From Ruminococcus sp. (GTDB lineage: Bacteria > Bacillota > Clostridia > Oscillospirales > Ruminococcaceae): a DNA stretch of 33,604 nt. Shown piece after piece: positions 8,486-16,228 of the stretch. Location of the stretch: assembly GCA_022641595.1 (NCBI GenBank), contig JALCDN010000015.1, positions 1-33,604 of the forward strand, written 5' to 3'. Under the pieces are notes generated by a model. It was not told where the DNA came from and made no database searches. It saw only the letters and a list, made by a program, of their open reading frames with translations. The translations under genes were made by a program, and so were the position numbers. Within the stretch, counting starts at the first letter, position 1; each line of letters opens with the position of its first letter.

Positions 8486-9779
8486 TATTTTTTCCTTTTA
8501 ATTTGCAAAGGCAATCTTTTACCTCTCTGTACATATACAATGACCCCAACGCAATAAGCGGTCTGTTGTTATCAACAGAATCCTTATATGCTGTACAAAG
8601 TCCTTCTGAAAGTTTCTCATACGCAGTAGCATTTCTTTCATTTCTTACGAACACATCTGCAAGCTCAAAGCTGTCAAGTGCTCTTGGATTGCGTGGCATT
8701 ACCGTATAAACTCTGCAAGCAACCGGACAAAGCAGCTTAACCATAGTTTCATAGTCCTTATCAGCCATAACTCCGATAAGTACATTAACACGTTTGTCTC
8801 CGAAACGCTGACGAATACTTTCAACAGCATATTTTATTCCGTCAGGATTATGTGCACCGTCATATATAACAGTAGGTTCGAGGCTTATCGTCTCAAATCT
8901 TCCCTGCCAAAGAGCATTTTTTATTCCGTTGTAAACAGCATCGTCACTGATTTCAAGGAGCATTTCTCTGAGAAGCTCGACCGATGCAAGTACAAGTGCA
9001 GCATTTCTCGGCTGGTATGCACCGAAAAGTGATAGCTTTACATTTTTGAAGCGTCCATAACTAAGTACAATTCCATCGGACGTATTTCTGACATTTTCAA
9101 GCAGATTATAATGCACCTCAATAAACGGAGAATGCATATCTGCTGCTTTTTCGGCTATTACCTTCTCAGCCTTAAAGTCAGTTCCGCCGAAAATTACAGG
9201 ACGTCTTGCCTTTATGATTCCTGCTTTATGGCAGGCAATTTCCTCCACAGAATTTCCAAGCCAGGATAAGTGGTCGGCAGCAACATTTGTAATTATGCTG
9301 AGCAGTGGATTTGTGATAACATTTGTTGCGTCATATTTTCCGCCCATACCGCATTCTATAACAGCGGCATCGCAATGTTTCCTTTTAAAATACTCAAAAG
9401 CAGCGGCAGTCATAACTTCAAATTCGGTAGGCTTATCACGCATTTGTTCGGCAAATGAGCTTACGAAGCTGATAACCTCGGCAAATTCGTCATCGGAAAT
9501 ATTCACACCGTTAATTCTGAAGCTTTCATTGATGCGATAAATATACGGTGAGGTAAACATTCCGGTCGTATATCCCGCAGCGCTTAAAACCGATGCCAAC
9601 ATAACGCTGACCGAACCTTTTCCATTTGTTCCTGCCACATGAATACATCTGACCTCTTCCTGAGGATTACCCATAAGTTTGAGGAGTTGAAGAATTCTTT
9701 CAAGCCCTGGGTGACTTCCTCTTTGAGCAGCAATATTGATATATTCAATTGCTTTATCATAATTTATCATTTTTTGCAC
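8472..9779 (-). CDS. folC: Folylpolyglutamate synthase / dihydrofolate synthase
   Basis: HVAGTNGKGSVSVMLASVLSAAGYTTGMFTSPYIYRINESFRING... Mur ligase/FolC signature. Confidence 0.95.
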   Translation of the reverse strand: MQKMINYDKAIEYINIAAQRGSHPGLERILQLLKLMGNPQEEVRCIHVAGTNGKGSVSVMLASVLSAAGYTTGMFTSPYIYRINESFRINGVNISDDEFAEVISFVSSFAEQMRDKPTEFEVMTAAAFEYFKRKHCDAAVIECGMGGKYDATNVITNPLLSIITNVAADHLSWLGNSVEEIACHKAGIIKARRPVIFGGTDFKAEKVIAEKAADMHSPFIEVHYNLLENVRNTSDGIVLSYGRFKNVKLSLFGAYQPRNAALVLASVELLREMLLEISDDAVYNGIKNALWQGRFETISLEPTVIYDGAHNPDGIKYAVESIRQRFGDKRVNVLIGVMADKDYETMVKLLCPVACRVYTVMPRNPRALDSFELADVFVRNERNATAYEKLSEGLCTAYKDSVDNNRPLIALGSLYMYREVKDCLCKLKGKNKIGI

Positions 9780-10327
9780 ATTCTTTCGAGTTGATTTGCA
9801 AAAGCCTTATTATTCATAATCATATAGATTATGTAGAATTCGCAGACGCCCAAAATAGCACAGGACGGTATTCTGAGAAGTATAAGCTTCAGAGGATAGT
9901 GAAAATAGATATAAAATGCAATGGAGTTGATGATAAGTGAGCCGACTATTCTTGCTGCAGCAATAGAAACGGCGATATTGAGGGCTTTGTTTTCCTTGAA
10001 CATCGTATGCGAAACAATTCCTGAAATAAAGCCTACGCAGCACGCTCCAAGTGTGATTACAGGGTTTATGGCATAGCCAACCATAATACAGCCGATTATA
10101 TCGGCACAAGCCCCAACGGCAGCACCAATAAACGGTCCGAGCATGATACCTGCCATAAGGACAGTAAGTGTTTCAAAACCGAATCTGAGTGGACCTGCTG
10201 TAAATGAGAGTTGTTTACCTGCAACGCTTATAGCGATAAACACCGCCGCAACTGCAAGCACTCTGATATTGCCGAAAAGCCTTAGCTCTCCGACCGCCTG
10301 AGACCTGGAATTTTTGCTTATAAACAT
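9767..10327 (-). CDS. folT: ECF transporter S component, folate family (FolT-like)
   Basis: VAAVFIAISVAGKQLSFTAGPLRFGFETLTVLMAGIMLGPFIGAAVGACADIIGCIM; overlaps folC and follows a THF riboswitch. Confidence 0.88.
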   Translation of the reverse strand: MFISKNSRSQAVGELRLFGNIRVLAVAAVFIAISVAGKQLSFTAGPLRFGFETLTVLMAGIMLGPFIGAAVGACADIIGCIMVGYAINPVITLGACCVGFISGIVSHTMFKENKALNIAVSIAAARIVGSLIINSIAFYIYFHYPLKLILLRIPSCAILGVCEFYIIYMIMNNKAFANQLERMCKK

Positions 10328-10332
10328 AAAAA

Positions 10333-10374
10333 TACCTCCTTTTCCTCACACTCATATGGCAAGAAAAGAAGGTA
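10333..10374 (-). promoter_or_regulatory. Candidate SD-sequestering stem of the THF riboswitch
   Basis: Minus strand TACCTTCTTTTC (10374-10363) can pair with GAAAAGGAGGTA (10344-10333), 12 bp with one G-U, covering the folT SD. Confidence 0.6.
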
Positions 10375-10399
10375 AACTTCTTATTTATTGATGCCTTAT

Positions 10400-10498
10400 G
10401 AAGCGGGATGCAAAACACGAACCGCAAGTCATAAGACTTTTCGTTTAACCGACAACTCCCCGTTCGGTCAACACTTAACGCCCGTATTTTTACTCTTC
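10400..10498 (-). promoter_or_regulatory. Tetrahydrofolate (THF) riboswitch
   Basis: Minus strand GAAGAGTA...GGGCGTTAAGTGTTGACCGAACGGGGAGTTGTCGGTTAAACGAAAAGTC...GACTTGCGGTTCGTGTTTTGCATCCCGCTTC matches the conserved THF riboswitch core, upstream of folate transporter and folate synthase genes. Confidence 0.93.
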
Positions 10499-10503
10499 AA
10501 TAG

Positions 10504-10650
10504 ATTAAGAGCATTTCTAAAAACCATGTTTCGCAATGAAAAATTATTTATATACGGTAGCTACCGAAAAGCTGCCATCGAACTGCAATACAATTTAATG
10601 GCGTAAATAAATACTTTTTCTTATAATAGATTTTTAGAGATGCTCTTAAT
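10504..10650. repeat. 147-bp long imperfect palindrome with terminal inverted repeats (MITE-like, copy C)
   Basis: ATTAAGAGCATTTCTAAAAA ... TTTTTAGAGATGCTCTTAAT (20-bp TIR, 1 mismatch) and an inner inverted repeat GAAAAATTATTTATATAC/GTAAATAAATACTTTTTC. Confidence 0.8.
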
Positions 10651-10706
10651 TAACTACTACAGACATTATACTGCTTTCGCATTATTTTGTCAATAGTTTC
10701 TAAGTA

Positions 10707-11456
10707 TTATTTTTCTTTTTTGTTTTTCAGCCCTTTTCGTATGCCGTTGAGAATGATATTTTTAGCTTTTTCGGCATCATCTTTCGAAAGTGGCTTAACA
10801 TTTTCGAGTGGATAATCAATGCCGAGGCTTTTGTACTTTGTTTTTCCCATATCGTGATATGGAAGAACGTCAACGGCTTTGAGGTTATCAAGTTCTGCAA
10901 GAAACTGACCGAGTTCCATAAGTTCTTCACTGCTATCAGTAATTCCGGGAACAATAACGTGCCTTACCCACAGAGGGACTTTATTTTGCATCAGATAGCG
11001 TGCGAAAGCAAGAATATTTTTATTTTCGTGACCTGTAAGCTTTTTATGAGCTTCATTGTCAATATGCTTGATATCGAGCATAACGAGGTCAGTATATTTT
11101 ATAAGCTCATCAATGCTCCGTGTGTCATTCGGATTGAAAGTTACACCGGACGTATCAAGGCAAGTGTTAATGTTCTTAGCTTTGGCGGCAGCGAAAAGCT
11201 CAGTAACAAATTCTGTCTGAACAAGCGGTTCACCGCCACTGACAGTAATTCCGCCGTTATGCATAAATTCCTTATATTTTTCGTACTCGGCTATAAGCTG
11301 AGCTGCAGTCACCTCTTTGCCCGAACCGATTTTCCATGTATCTGGATTATGACAGTAAAGGCATCTCATTGGACAGCCCTGCATAAAAATTACAAATCGT
11401 ATTCCCGGACCGTCAACAGTCCCGAAGCTTTCAGTTGAGTGAATAAAACCGTTCAT
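10707..11456 (-). CDS. pflA: Pyruvate formate-lyase activating enzyme (radical SAM)
   Basis: MNGFIHSTESFGTVDGPGIRFVIFMQGCPMRCLYCHNPDTW; CxxxCxxC radical SAM motif; SD AAGGAG. Confidence 0.96.
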   Translation of the reverse strand: MNGFIHSTESFGTVDGPGIRFVIFMQGCPMRCLYCHNPDTWKIGSGKEVTAAQLIAEYEKYKEFMHNGGITVSGGEPLVQTEFVTELFAAAKAKNINTCLDTSGVTFNPNDTRSIDELIKYTDLVMLDIKHIDNEAHKKLTGHENKNILAFARYLMQNKVPLWVRHVIVPGITDSSEELMELGQFLAELDNLKAVDVLPYHDMGKTKYKSLGIDYPLENVKPLSKDDAEKAKNIILNGIRKGLKNKKEK

Positions 11457-11524
11457 ATATTGGCAGCTCCTTATGCAAAACGGGGCGGAAATCATCCGTC
11501 CCGTTTTCTAACGTAAGGTCACCT

Positions 11525-11602
11525 CTGAAAACCTATTTGATAAACTAAAAATCAGATATTGCATAAGTGATTTTTTTAAAGAGGTTTTTTAGAGATGCCC
11601 GT
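11525..11602. repeat. Short internally deleted member of the palindromic repeat family (copy D)
   Basis: GGTCACCTCTGAAAACC TATTTGATAAACTAAAAATCAGATA...GGTTTTTTAGAGATGCC; shares TIRs and the TTTGATnAA..AAAAATCAGATA block with copies A/B; flanked by possible CGTAA direct repeats. Confidence 0.7.
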
Positions 11603-11606
11603 AATA

Positions 11607-11846
11607 TTATAGGCTGGAGTGAAATGTTCTTGAGATAACATCGTCCTGCTGTTCTTTTGAAAGCTTAATGAAATTTACTGCATATCCTGAAACTCTTATA
11701 GTAAGCTGTGGATATTTTTCTGGATGCTTCTGTGCATCAAGGAGAGTTTCTCTTGTAAACACGTTTACGTTCAGATGATGTCCGCCTTTTTCGACATATC
11801 CGTCGAGCATATTAACGAGGTTATCAATTTGTTTCTGATTTGGCAT
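11607..11846 (-). CDS. Stand-alone glycyl-radical domain (C-terminal PFL domain, GrcA/YfiD-like)
   Basis: [88 protein letters not shown] glycyl-radical motif; strong SD AAGGAGGAGATTTTTATG. Confidence 0.95.
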   Translation of the reverse strand: MPNQKQIDNLVNMLDGYVEKGGHHLNVNVFTRETLLDAQKHPEKYPQLTIRVSGYAVNFIKLSKEQQDDVISRTFHSSL

Positions 11847-11993
11847 AAAAATCTCCTCCTTAAACTGGGGATATTGCCCCGCTTTTATATAATGTCAGGC
11901 AAATCGCATAAATCATATAGCAAATAAAGCTTTTCTATTTATGCTATTGCGGCTATATATAAAAATTTTCTTTTACTTTCTGTATCCATCATT

Positions 11994-12197
11994 TTATAAA
12001 TCTTCGTCAAGCAATTCGGTTGGCTGACAGCAGGCACCTTTTTTTGCCGAGCAGTCGTTGCTGCGGCAGGTACTTACGCTTACTGAGCCATTTTCCTGCG
12101 AGATGTCAACATTTACATGACCTGTTCCCTGCTGCATAAGGTCGTCGATAATATTGGCAAGCTCAGCTGGATTTATTTTATCATCAGGTTTAATCAT
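11994..12197 (-). CDS. 67-aa Cys-rich protein with partial resemblance to the first half of the glycyl-radical domain
   Basis: [20 protein letters not shown] aligns with [20 protein letters not shown] of the adjacent 79-aa protein; tail has C-x4-C-x6-CC; overlaps the PFL stop by 8 nt. Confidence 0.75.
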   Translation of the reverse strand: MIKPDDKINPAELANIIDDLMQQGTGHVNVDISQENGSVSVSTCRSNDCSAKKGACCQPTELLDEDL

Positions 12198-14259
12198 TAT
12201 CTTCTTCCCTCAGCTTGTCAAGGTCTATTTCGCCTGCAAAAACACGGGTATCTTTTCCGAGAGCGTCCGGAATAATTGAAAATGTATTTGATATTCCGTC
12301 CTGAGCGTGTCTGAATGGAAGCTTTGCAACTGAAGAAAGTGAAGCCAGAGCACCATGTGTATCACGACCGTGCATAGGGTTAGCACCAGGTGCAAGTGGA
12401 ACTCCCATTTTACGTCCATCAGGAGTGTTACCTGTTTTCTTGCCATATACAACATTTGACGTAATGGTAAGAATTGACATTGTAGGTACGCCGTCCCTGT
12501 AGGTATGATGTTTTCTGATTTTGTCCATAAAGTTTCTAACAAGGTCAACGGCAATGCTGTCTACTCTGTCATCGTTGTTGCCATATTTAGGGAAGTCGCC
12601 TTCAACCTCATAGTCAGTAACTATACCGTTTTCGTCTCTTATACATTTTACCTTTGCATACTTGATAGCCGAAAGTGAATCTGCAACTACTGAAAGACCT
12701 GCAATACCTGTAGCAAAGTAACGTTTTACGTCACGGTCGTGCAAAGCCATCTGAATACGTTCGTAGCTGTACTTATCGTGCATATAGTGGATTACATTCA
12801 AGGTATTTACATAAAGACCGGCGAGCCATTCCATCATAGCGTCATATTTTTTCATAACATCATCGTAGTCAAGGTAATCGCCTGTAACCGGTCTGAATTC
12901 CGGACCTACCTGAATTTTGAGACGTTCATCGACACCGCCGTTTATAGCGTATAGCAAGCATTTTGCGAGGTTTGCCCTTGCACCGAAGAACTGCATTTCC
13001 TTACCGATTTTCATAGAAGAAACGCAGCAGGCGATAGCGTAGTCGTCACCATGAGTTTCTCTCATAAGGTCGTCATTTTCGTACTGTATTGAAGATGACT
13101 TGATAGACATTTCGGCACAATACTCCTTGAAATTTCTTGGAAGATTCTTAGACCAGAGAATTGTCATATTAGGTTCCGGAGCGGTACCGAGGTTGTCAAG
13201 TGTATGAAGGTAACGGAAACTGTTTTTGGTAACAAGCGGTCTGCCGTCAACACCAACACCGCCGATTGATTCTGTAACCCAAGTCGGGTCGCCTGAGAAA
13301 AGCTCATTATATTCAGGAGTTCTTGCAAATTTAACGAGTCTGAGCTTCATAATAAAGTGATCTATATATTCCTGAGCCTGCTGTTCGGTGATAATACCTT
13401 TTGCGAGGTCACGTTCGATGTAGATATCGAGGAATGTTGAAGTACGTCCAAGGCTCATAGCAGCACCGTTTTGCTCCTTTACGGCGGCGAGATAGCCGAA
13501 GTAAAGCCATTGAACGGCCTCCTGAGCATTTGCAGCTGGCTTTGAGATATCGAAGCCATAAATCTGACCAAGCTCTTTAAGTTCGCCCAAAGCTCTGACC
13601 TGTTCAGCAAGTTCCTCACGAAGTCTTATATTTTTTGAAGTCATTCTGATAAGTGAAGTATCAATCTGATGTTTTTTATCTTCAATAAGGCGGTCAATAC
13701 CATAGAGAGCGACACGGCGGTAATCGCCTATAATACGACCTCTGCCATAAGCATCCGGAAGACCTGTAATGATAGCAGCGTGTCTTGCAAGCTTCATTTC
13801 AGGGGTATAAGCGTCGAAAACGCCCTGATTGTGGGTTTTTCTGTATTTGGTAAAGATTTCGACTACCGAAGGGTCAACCTCGTATCCGTTTTCCTTGCAG
13901 GCATTCTGAGCCATTCTGATACCGCCAAAAGGCTGCAAAGAGCGTTTGAAAGGCTTGTCCGTCTGGAATCCCACGATTTTCTCAAGTTTCTTATCAAGGT
14001 ATCCGGGACCGTGAGAAGTAATTGTTGAAATTATTTTAGTATCCATATCGAGGACACCGCCTGCTGCTCTTTCCTTGGCAGAAAGCTCCATAACCTGTTC
14101 CCAAAGCTTTGTAGTAGCTTCTGTAGGTGCAGCGAGGAAGCTTCCATCTCCTGAATACGGCGTATAATTCATCTGAATAAATTCTCTGACATTAACCGAG
14201 CCGTTGCTCCATCTTCCGAGGTTAAAGCCATCCCATTCGTGTGGTATTGTATTATTCAT
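12190..14259 (-). CDS. pflB: Pyruvate formate-lyase catalytic polypeptide lacking the C-terminal glycyl-radical domain
   Basis: [42 protein letters not shown]...[28 protein letters not shown] (catalytic Cys-Cys)...[35 protein letters not shown]; ends where full-length PFL would continue; SD AAAGGAG. Confidence 0.95.
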   Translation of the reverse strand: MNNTIPHEWDGFNLGRWSNGSVNVREFIQMNYTPYSGDGSFLAAPTEATTKLWEQVMELSAKERAAGGVLDMDTKIISTITSHGPGYLDKKLEKIVGFQTDKPFKRSLQPFGGIRMAQNACKENGYEVDPSVVEIFTKYRKTHNQGVFDAYTPEMKLARHAAIITGLPDAYGRGRIIGDYRRVALYGIDRLIEDKKHQIDTSLIRMTSKNIRLREELAEQVRALGELKELGQIYGFDISKPAANAQEAVQWLYFGYLAAVKEQNGAAMSLGRTSTFLDIYIERDLAKGIITEQQAQEYIDHFIMKLRLVKFARTPEYNELFSGDPTWVTESIGGVGVDGRPLVTKNSFRYLHTLDNLGTAPEPNMTILWSKNLPRNFKEYCAEMSIKSSSIQYENDDLMRETHGDDYAIACCVSSMKIGKEMQFFGARANLAKCLLYAINGGVDERLKIQVGPEFRPVTGDYLDYDDVMKKYDAMMEWLAGLYVNTLNVIHYMHDKYSYERIQMALHDRDVKRYFATGIAGLSVVADSLSAIKYAKVKCIRDENGIVTDYEVEGDFPKYGNNDDRVDSIAVDLVRNFMDKIRKHHTYRDGVPTMSILTITSNVVYGKKTGNTPDGRKMGVPLAPGANPMHGRDTHGALASLSSVAKLPFRHAQDGISNTFSIIPDALGKDTRVFAGEIDLDKLREEDND

Positions 14260-14625
14260 AAACACACTCTCCTTTACATCCGCCTTTGGCAATCGAAAAA
14301 TATCTATAAAAATTTCAATGTACAGCACATCTGAAAGGATTGCTGCGTAAGTTTTTCAGATATGTTCTATAGTTATGATATCACATTGGCAAGCGAATTG
14401 TCAACTTAGTTAGCCATGGGCAATACATTTTTTTAAATCAGAGGCGGTTCTGACCTGAAAAAAAACCGCCTTTTTGACTTGTTTTTTCAACATTTCGGCA
14501 TTTTACTGTTGATTTTTAAATTACAAAGTATCTCAAGCTTTGTAAATTTTTTTGTTCATCAGCATTTCAGCGTAAATTTGGCTTCACATTGAACAAATTT
14601 AGCAAAATGAGTCGATTTAATCTGT

Positions 14626-15906
14626 TTATTTAAGAGAATTTTGACTTTTTGAAGGTTTTCCTGAATTTGCAGTATTAGCTGAATTATTTTTCTTAGTTGA
14701 TTGATTTTGTTTTGGTAATTTGTCTGTTTGCGTGTCTTTGTCCTTATCATTTGCGGTATCTGATTTATCATCATCTGACGTAGTTTTAGTTTTAGACTCA
14801 CGATTATCAATATCCTCGTAGACAAGCTTGTATACAGTTGCAACGATAGGAACTCCAAGGAGCATACCTGTTATTCCGAACAGACTTCCGCCAACGGCTA
14901 CGGCCGCAAGAACCCATATTCCCGGAAGTCCGATAGACGAACCTACGACCTTTGGATAAATAAAATTTCCCTCAATCTGCTGTAATATAACAAGAAAAAT
15001 GATAAAAATCAAAGCCTTCATAGGTTCAACCGTAAATATCATAAATGCACCGATTAAAGCACCTATATATGCTCCGACAATTGGAATGAGAGCAGTAACA
15101 CCGACAACAGTACCTGTCATAACAGCGTATGGCAACTTCAAGATAAGCATTCCGATAGCACAGAGCGTACCGAGAATAATTGCTTCGGTAAACTGACCGA
15201 CAAAAAAACTTTTGAATGTCTTATTCGTTGTGTCGGCTATATGGAGGAACTTGTTTCTTACAGTTTCGCTAAGGTAAACGTTTCCTGCACGGCGAAAACC
15301 TTCTTTAATTCCGTCTTTGCAGAGCAGTACATATACTGCGAATATTATAGCGATGATTATTCTTGTTACGCTAAGCGTAAACGCACCTATCATTCCTGCA
15401 ACAGAGCTTATAATACCGCCTGCACCAACTGTTATGAATTTTGCTGACGATTTCAGTATTGAACTCCAGTCTATGTTCAGATTCATTATTTTTTCCTGTA
15501 TATCAGGTAAATTTGCTGATTTTTTAATTGCCCATTCTTTAAACTGTTCAGCCATACCGGGTACAGATTCAGTCAAGAGTTTAATGCTTTTGATAAATTC
15601 CGGAACAACAACATTGATAAGCAAAGCGATAAGTCCAAGTGTAAGTGCGATTGAAAATGTAAGACAAACAGGTCTTCGGGAAAAAGCGGCAAACCCGGAC
15701 TTCTTTTTTGGAAAATAATATTTTTCACAGAATGACAAGAAGATGTTGAAAACAAATGCTATTGCAGCACCAAGTATAAGTGGATAAAGTGCACTGAAAA
15801 TCAGGCATATCACGTTACCTATTGAATCAAGATTTTTCACGATAATACATACGCCTATGATTATGAGTCCCAATATTGTGTAATGCTTGAGTTCTTTTCT
15901 GTCCAT
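14626..15906 (-). CDS. AI-2E family transporter (PerM/UPF0118-like permease)
   Basis: Polytopic protein with GALIGAFMIFTVEPMKALIFIIFLVILQQIEGNFIYPKVVGSSIGLPGIWVLAAVAVGGSLFGITGMLLGVPIVA; SD GGGAG. Confidence 0.9.
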   Translation of the reverse strand: MDRKELKHYTILGLIIIGVCIIVKNLDSIGNVICLIFSALYPLILGAAIAFVFNIFLSFCEKYYFPKKKSGFAAFSRRPVCLTFSIALTLGLIALLINVVVPEFIKSIKLLTESVPGMAEQFKEWAIKKSANLPDIQEKIMNLNIDWSSILKSSAKFITVGAGGIISSVAGMIGAFTLSVTRIIIAIIFAVYVLLCKDGIKEGFRRAGNVYLSETVRNKFLHIADTTNKTFKSFFVGQFTEAIILGTLCAIGMLILKLPYAVMTGTVVGVTALIPIVGAYIGALIGAFMIFTVEPMKALIFIIFLVILQQIEGNFIYPKVVGSSIGLPGIWVLAAVAVGGSLFGITGMLLGVPIVATVYKLVYEDIDNRESKTKTTSDDDKSDTANDKDKDTQTDKLPKQNQSTKKNNSANTANSGKPSKSQNSLK

Positions 15907-16073
15907 AAAATCTCCCAACTAAACAAAGTCATTTTTCATTTATGATTTATATTATACTACAGTTTTCATTATTTTTCACACCACAATTTGTTAATTTTAT
16001 GTGTATTTTATTTTTATTTTTATTCGTTAATTGGTGTTGACGTTTTTGAAATTTTATATTATAATTATTTTGA

Positions 16074-16228
16074 GTCACATCTAAAAACTCATTCGATTAA
16101 GAAAAAATCAGGTAGGTGCGGCGGCTGCAAGTAAGCCTTCCTAAAGCGTGCTGTTGCAATTTGAGAAAGGTGGACGCTGTAAATGCCGTTCATAGCTTCT
16201 TTTCTAAAAGAAGTTTTTAGAAATACTC
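16074..16228 (+). repeat. Palindromic interspersed element, copy A (5' of GGDEF gene)
   Basis: GTCACATCTAAAAACTC...GAAGTTTTTAGAAATACTC; aligns nearly end to end with the reverse complement of 31100-31257. Confidence 0.85.

Noticed and set aside
10388-10606. 72-aa plus-strand ORF
   Set aside because: Antisense to the THF riboswitch and running into palindrome C; no SD or recognisable protein.
12190-12197. Simple frameshift or sequencing error splitting pfl
   Set aside because: The radical-domain ORF is ~340 nt away with its own strong SD, and another SD-coupled ORF lies between, so a single indel cannot rejoin them.
14442-14475. Terminator AGGCGGTT/AACCGCCTTTTT for the AI-2E transporter gene
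   Set aside because: The T tract is on the plus strand while flanking genes are on the minus strand; function unclear, so not listed as a confident feature.
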